NCBI GenBank assembly: GCA_910588625.1 | Contig: CAJUQN010000056.1 | Coordinates: 1 to 18,030 of the forward strand | Source: an uncultured Oscillospiraceae bacterium | Lineage (GTDB): Bacteria; Bacillota; Clostridia; Oscillospirales; Oscillospiraceae | Direction: 5' to 3' | DNA: 18,030 nucleotides | Shown here: one piece after another, positions 7,510 through 15,595 of the stretch | Position numbering within the stretch: the first letter of the stretch is position 1 | Layout: every line of letters begins with the position of its first letter | Translations under genes and position numbers: made by a program | Notes under the pieces: generated by a model | Seen by the model: only the letters and a program-made list of their open reading frames with translations | What the model was told of the DNA's origin: nothing | Databases searched by the model: none

Positions 7510-8376
7510 TCAAGCGGGCTCCAGGGAATGAGCCGTGGCTGGCTTGACAAAGTGGGTCTTGGACAGCTGGTCGATGCAGTATTCGTATTCACTGTTGGCA
7601 AAGGCAGTGAACAAAATGTCGATGATGTTCAGCTGGGAAATCCGGGAGGACATGGCGCCGCTGCGGAAGGTGGCCTCATTGTCGGTGGTGTACAGCCGAA
7701 AATCAGACAGCTCCACCACCGGGGAGGACACCCGGCGGGTGATGGCGATGATGGGCGTGCCCTTCTCCCGCAGAGCCTTCATGCACTCGATGACCTCCAC
7801 TGTCTCTCCAGAGTAGGAAACTACGATGGCCAGGTCTTCCTTGGAGGCGTTTTTTGCCTGGAGCATCTGGACGTGCCAGTCGTCGTTGATCTGGCTGGGC
7901 TTATTCAGGCGCAGGAGCTTCAAATTCAGGTCCCGGGCCGCCCCCAGAGATGCACCCAGGCCAAACAGCAACACCGTCCGGCACTCCTTCAGCAGGCTCA
8001 CGCAGGTTTGAAGGGTGTCAGTGTCGATTAGGTTTTTCGTATCCTCTAGGGACATAATATTTTTGTAGGTCACCTTATCCACAATATCGTCTAGGCTGTC
8101 GGACTGGGTGATCTCCTTGCGCTCCTCCTGCTGGTTCAGACGGCGCACTGCCACCTCGCAGGTCACCGCCTGCCGGAACTCCTTATAACCCGCAAAGCCG
8201 ATGCGCTGGCACATCCGGATGACAGTGGACGGGGAAGCAAAAGTCTTTTCCGCCAACTGGTGGATGGACAGGTCCATGGCCTCCCCCTGATGGCTCAGTA
8301 GATAATCGGACACTGAACGCTCAGTGGCGCTCATAGCATCCTGGCTTTCTCTCAATCGAAGCAACGCGCTTTTCAT
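7510..8376 (-). CDS. MurR/RpiR-family transcriptional regulator
   Basis: A 288-aa regulator with an N-terminal RpiR helix-turn-helix (about residues 1-77; core LSIHQLAEKTFASPSTVIRM at about 36-55) and a C-terminal SIS sugar-phosphate binding domain (about 128-260; VLLFGLGAS, then VVSYSGETVEVIECMK). The start chosen is the ATG at 8376, 8 nt after GAGAGGGG; another ATG 6 codons upstream overlaps that site. It diverges from murQ, so it most likely senses MurNAc-6-P or GlcNAc-6-P and controls the murQ-murP operon, as MurR does in E. coli. Its leader is about 240 nt long and contains, on the opposite strand, a T-box-like relic. The family call is firm; ligand is by context. Confidence 0.92.
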   Translation of the reverse strand: MKSALLRLRESQDAMSATERSVSDYLLSHQGEAMDLSIHQLAEKTFASPSTVIRMCQRIGFAGYKEFRQAVTCEVAVRRLNQQEERKEITQSDSLDDIVDKVTYKNIMSLEDTKNLIDTDTLQTCVSLLKECRTVLLFGLGASLGAARDLNLKLLRLNKPSQINDDWHVQMLQAKNASKEDLAIVVSYSGETVEVIECMKALREKGTPIIAITRRVSSPVVELSDFRLYTTDNEATFRSGAMSSRISQLNIIDILFTAFANSEYEYCIDQLSKTHFVKPATAHSLEPA

Positions 8377-8410
8377 GCTCCATTCCCCTCTCAACTCCGC
8401 GCCCGAGCAT

Positions 8411-8575
8411 CAGGACGCGCCCCGGTCCGCCGCAGTTCTGCGTTGAGAGCTCCCCAGCTCCATCCGATCTGACAGCCGGCCTTGAAAAAAGCAAACGTCC
8501 ATGCCTCCGTGCTCTCCTGCCTGGGCGGCGAAGTGCCGCCATATTAGGGTGGTACACGGGACCTGGACGCTCATT
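8411..8575 (+). promoter_or_regulatory. T-box-like leader, probably decayed
   Basis: Read on plus, the parts of a T-box leader occur in the right order. A possible Stem I base GGACG (8413-8417) pairs with CGTCC (8496-8500) and encloses GAGAG (8445-8449), like the conserved AGAGA motif. Then comes a Stem III hairpin GGCGGC-GAAGT-GCCGCC (8524-8540), followed after 5 nt by AGGGTGGTAC (8546-8555), the tRNA-acceptor-binding core. The consensus continues ACCGCG, here ACACGG, and no CGTCCCT arm or terminator with a T run follows. No aminoacyl-tRNA synthetase or amino-acid gene lies downstream on plus. It overlaps the rpiR leader in antisense. I read it as an orphan or degenerate T-box; the specifier codon cannot be assigned. 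Confidence 0.45.
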
Positions 8576-8622
8576 CAAAAGTCAAAAGTTTACAGTAAAT
8601 ACCTTCCTTTTTCTTTACTCCG

Positions 8623-8651
8623 AGTATACTCTTAATTTCTCCTTGTGTCAA
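8623..8651 (-). promoter_or_regulatory. Promoter of the rpiR-type gene
   Basis: On minus, a perfect -35 TTGACA (8646-8651), 17-bp spacer and -10 TATACT (8623-8628). Transcription would begin near 8616, giving a leader of about 240 nt before the start codon. Confidence 0.8.
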
Positions 8652-8729
8652 GGCAATTTCCAAAGATTCCTTGTTTTTTCCAATTCCTTGACGTCATATG
8701 TGCAATTACTACAAAATTCCCCTGATAAA

Positions 8730-8766
8730 TTCCGGAAAGTTTCATCATTTTCGTCCAAATCCGGAT
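8730..8766. promoter_or_regulatory. Paired palindromes, candidate RpiR/MurR operator
   Basis: TTCCGGAA (8730-8737) and ATCCGGAT (8759-8766) are perfect 8-bp palindromes whose centres are 29 bp apart, close to three helical turns. Both lie in AT-rich DNA between the divergent rpiR and murQ promoters, where a regulator of both would bind. Confidence 0.4.
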
Positions 8767-8812
8767 AAAAATCCGATTTCTTGAAACAATGCTCCGTTTC
8801 GACCATAAGTAA

Positions 8813-8841
8813 TTGACAGAACTTGCTTTTGAGGCTACCAT
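8813..8841 (+). promoter_or_regulatory. Promoter of the murQ-murP operon
   Basis: A perfect -35 TTGACA (8813-8818), a 17-bp spacer and -10 TACCAT (8836-8841). The predicted leader is about 135 nt. Confidence 0.7.
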
Positions 8842-8932
8842 ATGGAAAATAAAGTAACAGCGCACAATTATGTGTGGGAAGCAGTCCTCTTTTTCCCATA
8901 TTGCCCAAGTTACCCCAGAGCGGCGCCACCTC

Positions 8933-8967
8933 GGCGGGATCCCCCGCCCGCCAGCGCCTTTGGGCGC
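8933..8967 (+). promoter_or_regulatory. Twin hairpins directly before the murQ ribosome binding site
   Basis: GGCGGG-ATCC-CCCGCC (8933-8948) and GCGCC-TTTG-GGCGC (8954-8967) form two compact GC hairpins in the leader. The second ends immediately before GGAAAGGAG, so they could protect the mRNA 5' end or affect ribosome access. No T run follows, so they are not a terminator. Confidence 0.45.
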
Positions 8968-8982
8968 GGAAAGGAGCCATAT

Positions 8983-9879
8983 ATGAGCTTGAATTTGGAC
9001 AAAATGACCACTGAAACCCGGAATCCCAGCACCGTGGAGCTGGATACCATGTCTCCCCTGGAAGTGGTCTCCATCATGAACCGGGAGGACGCCAAAGTGC
9101 CCGAGGCCATCAAACCGGTGCTGCCCCAGATCGCCCAGATAGTGGAATGGGCCATCCAGGCCGTGGAGGCCGGGGGCCGGGTGTTTTACATGGGCGCGGG
9201 CACCAGCGGACGGCTGGGTGTGCTGGACGCCGCCGAGTGTCCCCCAACCTTCGGCGTCAGCGACGACGTCATCATCGGGCTCATTGCCGGAGGGGACAAG
9301 GCGTTCCTGAAGGCCGTGGAGGGCGCCGAGGACAGCCGTGAGCTGGGCCGGGAGGATTTGGAGAGCCGGAAGCTCACCCAAAACGATCTGGTTATCGGCA
9401 TCGCCGCCAGTGGCCGCACCCCCTATGTGCTGGGGGCACTGGACTACGCCAAGGAGGTCGGCTGCCACACCGCCGCCATCTCCTGCAACGCAGGCTGCGC
9501 CATCGGCCAGGCCGCCGAGGTGGCGGTGGAGGCCGTGGTGGGGCCCGAGGTGCTCACCGGGTCCACCCGCCTGAAGGCGGGCACCGCCCAGAAATTGATT
9601 TTGAACATGATCTCCACCGCCACCATGGTGGGCGTGGGCAAGGCATACCAGAACCTGATGGTGGACGTGATGCAGACCAACGAGAAGCTGCGCCGCCGGG
9701 CGGAGAAGATCGTCACCGAGGCCACCGGAGTCTCCCAGGAGGAGGCCCGGAAAAACATCGACCTTGCCGGGGGCAGCGCCAAAACCGCCATCACCATGAT
9801 TCTGGCCGGGTGCGGCGCGGAGGAGGCCAGAGCCCGTCTGGAGAAGGCCCGCGGCCACGTGCGGGAGGCCATCCGCTGA
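8983..9879 (+). CDS. murQ: N-acetylmuramic acid 6-phosphate etherase
   Basis: A 298-aa protein, the usual MurQ length. It cleaves the D-lactyl ether of MurNAc-6-P to give GlcNAc-6-P and lactate, the key cytoplasmic step of muropeptide sugar recycling. The ATG at 8983 follows GGAAAGGAG; upstream in-frame ATGs lie in the leader and lack such a site. A SIS domain carries YMGAGTSGRLGVLDAAECPPTFG (about 69-91) with Glu 85, and EGAEDS with Glu 116, matching the two catalytic glutamates known in E. coli (Glu 83 and Glu 114). A second conserved part reads GIAASGRTPYVLGAL. A C-terminal helical tail (NIDLAGGSAKTAITMILAG) is typical of the family. It is followed 105 nt later by the MurP-like permease. 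Confidence 0.97.
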   Translation: MSLNLDKMTTETRNPSTVELDTMSPLEVVSIMNREDAKVPEAIKPVLPQIAQIVEWAIQAVEAGGRVFYMGAGTSGRLGVLDAAECPPTFGVSDDVIIGLIAGGDKAFLKAVEGAEDSRELGREDLESRKLTQNDLVIGIAASGRTPYVLGALDYAKEVGCHTAAISCNAGCAIGQAAEVAVEAVVGPEVLTGSTRLKAGTAQKLILNMISTATMVGVGKAYQNLMVDVMQTNEKLRRRAEKIVTEATGVSQEEARKNIDLAGGSAKTAITMILAGCGAEEARARLEKARGHVREAIR

Positions 9880-9901
9880 GCGAATTCCATTTATTTCAGC
9901 C

Positions 9902-9952
9902 GAAACAGCCGGGAGAGGGGCTGTGTTGGCCGCTCCAGGAACGGGGCGGAGG
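9902..9952 (+). promoter_or_regulatory. Intercistronic hairpins between murQ and murP
   Basis: An ACAGCC/GGCTGT stem and then a CCGCTCC/GGGGCGG stem follow each other in the 105-nt gap. Neither is followed by a T run. They may limit mRNA decay or set relative expression of the two genes. Confidence 0.35.
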
Positions 9953-9984
9953 TATACAAACGCTAGATAAAGGAGGAGTTTTTT

Positions 9985-11445
9985 ATGACGATCCAGGAAC
10001 TGGTCCAAAGCATCCTGAAGGGTGTGGGTGGACGGCAGAACGTGATCACCGCTACCAACTGCATGACCCGTCTGCGCATCAGCGTAAAGGATGACAGCGC
10101 CATCGACGAGGAGGCCCTGAAGCAAATCGAGGGCGTTATGGGCATCATCCATGACCGGTCCAATTATATTGAGGTAGTGGTTGGCCCTGGCAAGTGCCGC
10201 AAGTGCTCCGACTACTGCCGGGAGCTGGGCATTCCCGCCGCCGCAGACGCCGACGGCATGACCGCGGGCGGCGACTGGCACGCCAACAAGGCCAGCCTCA
10301 AGGCTGGGCAGAAGGAAAATAAGATCAAGTCCATGCTCAAGACCTTCGGCGACATCTTCGTGCCCCTCCTGCCCGGCATCATCGCCGCCGGCCTGTGCGC
10401 GGGCATCAACACACTGTTGGGGCAGCTGTTCCCCGGCTCCGAGGAAACCCCCATCCCCACCGCCATCGTCATCATCACCGCCTTTCTGGGCCTGGTTAAC
10501 ACCGCGTTCATGACCTACATCCCCGCCTGGGCCGGCTACCGCGCGGCGGAGAAGTTCGGCGGCACCCCTGTCCTGGGCGGTATGGTGGGTATGATTACCA
10601 CCCTGGGCGGCATTGACACCATCTCGAAGGCCATCGGCCTGTATAACGAGGCACAGCCCTTGGACGCCATTCTCCGCGCGGGCCGCGGCGGTGTGCTGGC
10701 CGCCGTCATCGGTGTGTGGTTCATGTGCAAAATCGAGAAGGCCGTCCGCTCCAAGATGCCCGACGCGCTGGACATCGTATTCACCCCCGTCATCACCCTC
10801 ATCGTCACCTTGGTCCCCTACGTGCTCATCATCATGCCCATCACCGGCCTGATCTCCACCGCCCTGGTCAACCTGGTGGGCGCGGTGGCCATGAGCACCA
10901 ATCCCATCGTTCGTGCCGTCAGCGGCTATCTGGGCGCGGCGTTGTTCCTGCCTATGGTGGCCATGGGTATGCACCACGGCCTGGTGGCCCTGTACACCGT
11001 CCAGAAGGACGCCTTTGGGTGCGTGTATCTGTACCCCGCCCTGGCCATGGCCGGCGGCGGTCAGGTGGGCGCGGCTCTGGCACTGTACCTGAAGTGCAAG
11101 AAGGCGGGCAACACCCGCTTGAAGAACGTCATCGCCGGTGCTCTCCCCGCCGGTATTCTGGGCGTGGGTGAGCCGCTGATCTACGGCGTTACCCTTCCCC
11201 TGGGCAAGCCCTTCATCACTGCCGGATTGGGCGCGGGCTTCGGCGGGGCCTTTGTCAACCTGATGCAGGTGGCCTCCACCACCTGGGGTCCCTCCGGTCT
11301 GCTGGGCTGCTTCGTCATGACCGCCGGCCCAAGCGGCGCGGTCATGAGCGTGGTCTACTTCGTCATCGGCCTGGTCATCAGCTATATCATGGGCTTCATC
11401 TTCACCTATCTGGCCACTAAGCCGGAAGAAGTGGCCAATGTGTAA
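9985..11445 (+). CDS. murP: PTS EIIBC permease, MurNAc-type
   Basis: A 486-aa PTS transporter with an N-terminal EIIB domain (about 1-90) and a membrane EIIC domain (about 115-475). The phosphorylated cysteine is Cys 26 in ATNCMTRLRI. EIIC has around ten hydrophobic segments and the motif GVGEPLIYGVTLPLGKPF (the family's GITEP-like signature), and belongs to the glucose/sucrose/MurNAc superfamily. There is no EIIA domain, so it must borrow a crr-type EIIA, as MurP does. It would import MurNAc with phosphorylation to MurNAc-6-P, the substrate of MurQ encoded just upstream. The start follows AAAGGAGGAG. Substrate is assigned from the murQ/rpiR context; sequence alone would also allow a related sugar. 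Confidence 0.88.
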   Translation: MTIQELVQSILKGVGGRQNVITATNCMTRLRISVKDDSAIDEEALKQIEGVMGIIHDRSNYIEVVVGPGKCRKCSDYCRELGIPAAADADGMTAGGDWHANKASLKAGQKENKIKSMLKTFGDIFVPLLPGIIAAGLCAGINTLLGQLFPGSEETPIPTAIVIITAFLGLVNTAFMTYIPAWAGYRAAEKFGGTPVLGGMVGMITTLGGIDTISKAIGLYNEAQPLDAILRAGRGGVLAAVIGVWFMCKIEKAVRSKMPDALDIVFTPVITLIVTLVPYVLIIMPITGLISTALVNLVGAVAMSTNPIVRAVSGYLGAALFLPMVAMGMHHGLVALYTVQKDAFGCVYLYPALAMAGGGQVGAALALYLKCKKAGNTRLKNVIAGALPAGILGVGEPLIYGVTLPLGKPFITAGLGAGFGGAFVNLMQVASTTWGPSGLLGCFVMTAGPSGAVMSVVYFVIGLVISYIMGFIFTYLATKPEEVANV

Positions 11446-11478
11446 GCCCTTAAGTTACTCTGCATATCTCTCCACCTT

Positions 11479-11507
11479 CCCCCTCCGGCAGGCTGTGCTG
11501 GAGGGGG
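11479..11507 (+). terminator. Strong hairpin after murP, no T run
   Basis: A 12-bp stem (CCCCCTCCGGCA with TGCTGGAGGGGG, one G-T pair, 5-nt loop) lies 33 nt after the murP stop. The lack of a T tract makes full termination doubtful; mRNA stabilisation or partial termination before the HAD gene is possible. Confidence 0.4.
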
Positions 11508-11606
11508 CGCCCGGTTCCGGGGCCACGGTATTCCTCTCTCTGCACATCAGCGAGGAGTTCGGGGAGGGCGCTTTGTCCTCACCCGTCCCTAAAAGGATGT
11601 GATCCC

Positions 11607-12434
11607 ATGGATATCCAGCTCATTGCCACGGATCTGGACCACACCGCCCTTCAGCCTGACCGTAAGACTTTCTCTCCCCGGCTCAACGCCGCGCTCAACG
11701 CCGCCCACCGGAAGGGCGTGGCGGTGCTGCCTATCACCGGAAGGCAGTTCTTTATCCTGCCCCCGGCCGTCCACAAAGACGCGGAGTGGGCAGGGCTGGT
11801 GGTGCTCAGCAACGGCGGCGAGGTGCGCCGCCTCACGGATGGCGCGTTGCTTTCAGGGCACTATTTAGAGGGGGACACCTTATATTCTCTGCTCAGCGCG
11901 GCGGAGAGGCTGGGCCTGCCTATCGAGCTGTCCGCTGGGGCTGGGCTGTACCTCACCTCGGCCAGCTGGGAAAGCCAGCGGCGGACTGGCGGACCCCTGC
12001 GCTTCCACCTGGACGACGTGCTGGCCCGGTTCGGACACGAGACTGCCGATTTGCGGGCCTTTCTGGCCGGTTCGCCCAAAGTGGACAAGGTCAATCTGCC
12101 TTATGTGCCGGACGAGCTCCGGAGGGAAGCGGAGCGGACGCTGAACGCCCTGCCCATCTCCTGGTTCTGGTCTGGTCCCCAGGCAGTGGAGATCGCCCAC
12201 CAAAACGCCTCCAAGGCCAACGGCCTGTTGGAGGCGTGCAGGCTGCTGAGAATTGACCCCGCCCAGGCTATGGCGCTGGGGGACAGCGGCAATGATGTCC
12301 CCATGCTGAAAGCTGCCGGGCTGGGGGTAGCCATGGGGAATGCCTCGCCCCAGGCTCAAGAGGCCGCCGATGCGGTCAGCGCTCCATTCGACCAGGATGG
12401 CGCCGCGCTGGCTATCGAGCGGTACGTGTTGTGA
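11607..12434 (+). CDS. Cof-type HAD phosphatase
   Basis: A 275-aa HAD hydrolase of the Cof/YbjI (C2-cap) type that dephosphorylates sugar phosphates or similar metabolites. Motif I is IATDLDHTAL with Asp 9 and Asp 11; the usual Gly after the second Asp is His here, a tolerated variant. Motif II is LPITGRQ, motif III includes the Lys of NASKANGL, and motif IV is GDSGNDVPML (225-234). The cap lies between motifs II and III. The ATG at 11607 follows AAAGGATG. It stands 161 nt after murP and ends in a strong terminator, so it may be a distal gene of the mur operon, perhaps clearing accumulated sugar phosphates; this is inference. Confidence 0.9.
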   Translation: MDIQLIATDLDHTALQPDRKTFSPRLNAALNAAHRKGVAVLPITGRQFFILPPAVHKDAEWAGLVVLSNGGEVRRLTDGALLSGHYLEGDTLYSLLSAAERLGLPIELSAGAGLYLTSASWESQRRTGGPLRFHLDDVLARFGHETADLRAFLAGSPKVDKVNLPYVPDELRREAERTLNALPISWFWSGPQAVEIAHQNASKANGLLEACRLLRIDPAQAMALGDSGNDVPMLKAAGLGVAMGNASPQAQEAADAVSAPFDQDGAALAIERYVL

Positions 12435-12438
12435 ATAG

Positions 12439-12474
12439 AAACCGCCTCCCAGCTTCGTTGGGAGGCGGTTTTAT
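12439..12474 (+). terminator. Rho-independent terminator
   Basis: AAACCGCCTCCCA and TGGGAGGCGGTTTT form a 12-13 bp stem with a 7-nt loop and trailing T run, just after the Cof-type gene stop. Confidence 0.92.
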
Positions 12475-12525
12475 TGTCAGAAGGAGGCGTTTTCCGTCCT
12501 GTGTCGGAAAAGCCCCTTTCCCCCG

Positions 12526-12554
12526 TTGCACGCTGGCAAAAAGGATGCTATAAT
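12526..12554 (+). promoter_or_regulatory. Promoter of trkA-trkH
   Basis: -35 TTGCAC (12526-12531), 17-bp spacer, -10 TATAAT (12549-12554) with TGC before it (extended -10). The leader is about 68 nt. Confidence 0.8.
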
Positions 12555-12628
12555 GGCTTCTAACTGCAAAGCCAAAGGGCTGAGACCACCCTCTGGTCCT
12601 TACCAAGAAGGAAACGAGTTGATTTGAC

Positions 12629-14011
12629 TTGACCATCATCATTGCGGGCGCGGGTAAGGTGGGCGCCACCCTGGCTGAACACCTGGCAGACGAGGGCCAC
12701 AGCGTCATCATCATCGACGTGTCCGGCGAAACCCTGGACCACCTGTCCAACCAGATGGACGTCATGTGTGTGAGGGGCAACTGTGTCTCCCGGGACGTGC
12801 TGCTGGAGGCGGGAGCCAAGGAGTCCGGCGTGCTCATCGCCGCTACCGGCTCCGACGAGATCAATCTGCTGTGTTGCCACATCGCCCACCGGGCGGGTGT
12901 GCCCTATACCGTGGCCCGGGTCCGGGGGACGGAGTACGTCAGCGACCTGGACACGCTGAAAACCGATCTGGGCATCACCATGCTCATCAACCCGGAGCTC
13001 ACTGCCGCCATCGAGATCTCCCGGCTGTTGCGCTTCCCCAGCGCCGCCAACATCGACTCCTTTGCCCGGGGCCGGGTGGAGCTGGTGTCCTTCACTGTTC
13101 AGGAGGGGGACTTCCTGGCGGGGCGTACGCTGGCCTCTCTGTCATCCAAAATTCAAGGGTTGCCCATGCTGGTGTGCGCTGTGGAGCGCGGAGACGAGGT
13201 GTTCATCCCCAACGGAGCCTCCCTGATCGCCGTGGGGGACCGTGTTTCCATCGCAGGCACGCCCAGTGGCGTCCACCAGTTCTTTAAGCTGCTAGGGCGC
13301 CAGACCCACCGCATCCGCAGCGCCTTTATCATCGGCGGCGGGAAAATCGCCTTCTACCTGCTGATTCAGCTGGAGCGGCTGGGCATGAGCTGCAAGGTGG
13401 TGGAGCGGGGCGCGGAGCGCTGCCGGGAGCTGGCGGAGGAGTTTCCCCGCTCCCTTATCATCCACGGGGACGGCACCGACCCGGAGCTGCTTACCGAGGA
13501 GCGGATGGCCTCCAGCGACGCTTTTATTGCCCTCACCAACCGGGACGAGGACAACCTCATCATCTCCCTCTACGCCCACCAGGCGGGGGTGCCCAAGGTG
13601 GTGGCCAAGTCCAGCCGGCAGAATTACACCGCCATTGCCCGCTCCGCCGGGGTGGAGTCAGTGGTGTCTCCCAAGCTGGCCACGGCAGGGCTGATCTTAC
13701 GGTTCATCCGGGGACTGCAAAACTCCAAGGGCACGGTGATGAACGCCCTGTACCGCATTGCCGGGGGCAAGGCAGAGGCCATGGAATTTCTGGTCTCTCC
13801 CGCTACCCGGAATTTGAAGGTACCGCTGAAGGATTTGAAGCTGCGCAAAGGTGTGCTGATCGCCGTCATCGTCCGGGGGAACAAGGTCATCATCCCGGAG
13901 GGCTCTACCTACCTGGAGCAAGGGGACGACGTCATCGTCATCGCCCGGGACAGCGGCATTTTGGATTTGAACGACATCTATGCCGACAGCGGCCTGGGCG
14001 CGGGGGGCTGA
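12629..14011 (+). CDS. trkA: Trk potassium uptake regulatory subunit
   Basis: A 460-aa cytoplasmic protein with the double arrangement of TrkA: RCK_N (1-~135, nucleotide-binding GAGKVG at 7-12), RCK_C (~140-225), a second RCK_N (~230-350, GGGKIA at 236-241) and a second RCK_C (~370-455). It binds NAD(H)/ATP-type ligands and gates the TrkH channel. The start appears to be a TTG at 12629: an in-frame TGA lies 9 nt upstream and no ATG fits. The likely Shine-Dalgarno AAGGA is about 16 nt away, an unusually long spacing, so translation may be weak. It is followed after 4 nt by trkH. Confidence 0.94.
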   Translation: MTIIIAGAGKVGATLAEHLADEGHSVIIIDVSGETLDHLSNQMDVMCVRGNCVSRDVLLEAGAKESGVLIAATGSDEINLLCCHIAHRAGVPYTVARVRGTEYVSDLDTLKTDLGITMLINPELTAAIEISRLLRFPSAANIDSFARGRVELVSFTVQEGDFLAGRTLASLSSKIQGLPMLVCAVERGDEVFIPNGASLIAVGDRVSIAGTPSGVHQFFKLLGRQTHRIRSAFIIGGGKIAFYLLIQLERLGMSCKVVERGAERCRELAEEFPRSLIIHGDGTDPELLTEERMASSDAFIALTNRDEDNLIISLYAHQAGVPKVVAKSSRQNYTAIARSAGVESVVSPKLATAGLILRFIRGLQNSKGTVMNALYRIAGGKAEAMEFLVSPATRNLKVPLKDLKLRKGVLIAVIVRGNKVIIPEGSTYLEQGDDVIVIARDSGILDLNDIYADSGLGAGG

Positions 14012-14015
14012 GTCG

Positions 14016-15455
14016 ATGAATTTCAAACTGGTGCTACGCATTACCGGCTTTACCCTGCTTATCGAAGCCGGAGCTATGCTCATTCCCATGGGGGTGGCGC
14101 TGCTGCATGGGGAGAGCCCGATCCCCTTCCTGAGCGCCATCCTGCTAGTGCTGGCGGCGGCTTGTGTGCCGGTGTTTTTCCTCAAACCCAAAACGGACTT
14201 TTTTGCCCGGGAAGGTTTTTTCACTGTGGGACTGATCTGGGTGCTGTTCGGAGTATTCGGGGCGCTACCCTTCTGGTTTTCCGGGCAGTTTGGCCCCTAT
14301 ATCGACTGCTTTTTTGAGACCATCTCTGGCTTTACCACCACAGGGGCCACCATTCTGACCTCCATCGAAGGGTTGCCTATGGGGCTGCTATTCTGGCGCT
14401 CCTTCACCCACTGGCTGGGGGGTATGGGAGTGCTCATTCTCACCGCTGCGTTGCTGCCCTTTTTGGGGATCAGTTCCAACTTCCTCATCCGGGCAGAGAG
14501 CCCTGGGCCGGTTAAGAGCAAGCTGGTACCGCGGGCGTCTCAGTCGTCCAAAATTTTGTATACCATTTATTTAGGACTCACAGTGCTGGAAGCTTTGTGC
14601 CTGCGCATAGCTGGAATGAACTGGTATGACTCCATCACCCACGCCATGTCCACTGCTGGCACCGGCGGGTTCTCTGACCGGAATACCTCAGTAGGCGCGT
14701 TTGGAAGCCCTGCTGTGGAGATTATTATCACGGTCTTTATGCTGTTGTTCTCTGTGAATTTCACTGTCTATTTTCTCATCCTCACGGGGAAGGCCAAACA
14801 GGCGCTGAAGAGCGACGAGCTACGGTTTTTTCTTACCATGGTGGCAATATCTATCGCAGCGATTGCCTGGAACCTGCGGGATATTTACGCCAGCGTGGGC
14901 GAATGCGTGCGCTATGCCGCATTTCAGGTGGCATCTATTGTATCCACTACCGGCTTCTCCTCGGCAAACTATGAGCTGTGGCCGGAATTTTCCAAGGTCC
15001 TGCTTGTAGTGCTCACCTTTATTGGAGCCTGTGCTGGGTCCACCGGCGGCGGTATTAAGTGCAGCCGTATCCTCATCTTGATCCGCTCTGCCCATCGGGA
15101 GGTGTCCTCCATCGTCCATCCCCGAGCGGTATCGGTTGTGCGGCTGGATGGTGCGCCGCTGTCGGAACGGACCCTGCATACCACCCAGTGCTATTTTATC
15201 ATCAACCTGTTTTTGGTGTTCGGAATGGCTGTGGTGGTGGGGTTGGATAACTTCTCCTTTACTACTACCCTGACTGCGGTTATCACTTGCATCAGCAACG
15301 TGGGACCTGGATTGGATATGGTAGGACCGATGGGGAATTTTGCTGCCTTCTCGGTACTGAGTAAGCTGGTGCTGTCCTTTGCAATGATCCTGGGACGGCT
15401 GGAGATGTATCCAATTCTGGTACTATTCAGCAGTAGCGCCTGGAAACGGTCCTGA
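14016..15455 (+). CDS. trkH: Trk potassium uptake channel subunit
   Basis: A 479-aa polytopic membrane protein with four membrane-pore-membrane repeats. The selectivity filter strands are visible in all four: TTTGAT (107-112), TAGTGGF (213-219), STTGF (310-314) and NVGPG (428-432). ACAGSTGGGIK precedes the fourth repeat, the intramembrane-loop region that gates the pore in TrkH/KtrB. The start chosen is the ATG at 14016, 4 nt after the trkA stop, so the two are coupled; an upstream ATG in the same frame lies inside trkA. Together they take up potassium. A hairpin follows the stop. Confidence 0.95.
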   Translation: MNFKLVLRITGFTLLIEAGAMLIPMGVALLHGESPIPFLSAILLVLAAACVPVFFLKPKTDFFAREGFFTVGLIWVLFGVFGALPFWFSGQFGPYIDCFFETISGFTTTGATILTSIEGLPMGLLFWRSFTHWLGGMGVLILTAALLPFLGISSNFLIRAESPGPVKSKLVPRASQSSKILYTIYLGLTVLEALCLRIAGMNWYDSITHAMSTAGTGGFSDRNTSVGAFGSPAVEIIITVFMLLFSVNFTVYFLILTGKAKQALKSDELRFFLTMVAISIAAIAWNLRDIYASVGECVRYAAFQVASIVSTTGFSSANYELWPEFSKVLLVVLTFIGACAGSTGGGIKCSRILILIRSAHREVSSIVHPRAVSVVRLDGAPLSERTLHTTQCYFIINLFLVFGMAVVVGLDNFSFTTTLTAVITCISNVGPGLDMVGPMGNFAAFSVLSKLVLSFAMILGRLEMYPILVLFSSSAWKRS

Positions 15456-15461
15456 TGCAGA

Positions 15462-15500
15462 TTTGCGGCCTCTCTTTGCTAGGAGAGGGGCCGCAAAAAA
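15462..15500 (+). terminator. Hairpin terminator after trkH
   Basis: ATTTGCGGCC and GGCCGCAAA arms with extra CTC/GAG pairing form a strong stem. The direct flank is A-rich, with T runs only some nt further on, so efficiency is uncertain. Confidence 0.6.
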
Positions 15501-15524
15501 TTTCTGTATTTTTTGAAAAAGGTA

Positions 15525-15553
15525 TTGACAAATCTCCCGGTCTTTGGTATCAT
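15525..15553 (+). promoter_or_regulatory. Promoter of the tRNA-Ala region
   Basis: -35 TTGACA (15525-15530), 17-bp spacer, -10 TATCAT (15548-15553). It lies about 40 nt before the first tRNA-like copy and 335 nt before the complete tRNA. No closer good promoter is seen for the tRNA, so a long precursor carrying all three copies is likely. Confidence 0.75.
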
Positions 15554-15595
15554 CTATCTTGCGCTGAGGTGAGTGTTGCGGCTACAAGTGAATAT

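Noticed and set aside
8321..8578. An 85-codon minus frame upstream of and overlapping rpiR
   Set aside because: It has Arg-rich low-complexity composition, crosses the leader and the T-box-like region, and has no convincing ribosome site.
8632..10977. A 781-codon minus frame opposite murQ and murP
   Set aside because: It is an antisense shadow of two well-conserved genes, rich in His, Gly and Asp, with no domain.
11447..11602. Open plus frame between murP and the Cof-type phosphatase
   Set aside because: No ATG or ribosome site, a strong hairpin inside it, and no family resemblance.
12576..12595. GGGCTGAGACCACCC in the trkA leader, recalling the TPP riboswitch CTGAGA part
   Set aside because: The second conserved half of the TPP aptamer is missing, the leader is only about 68 nt, and potassium uptake is not a thiamine function. 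A ydaO-type c-di-AMP aptamer would also need more room.
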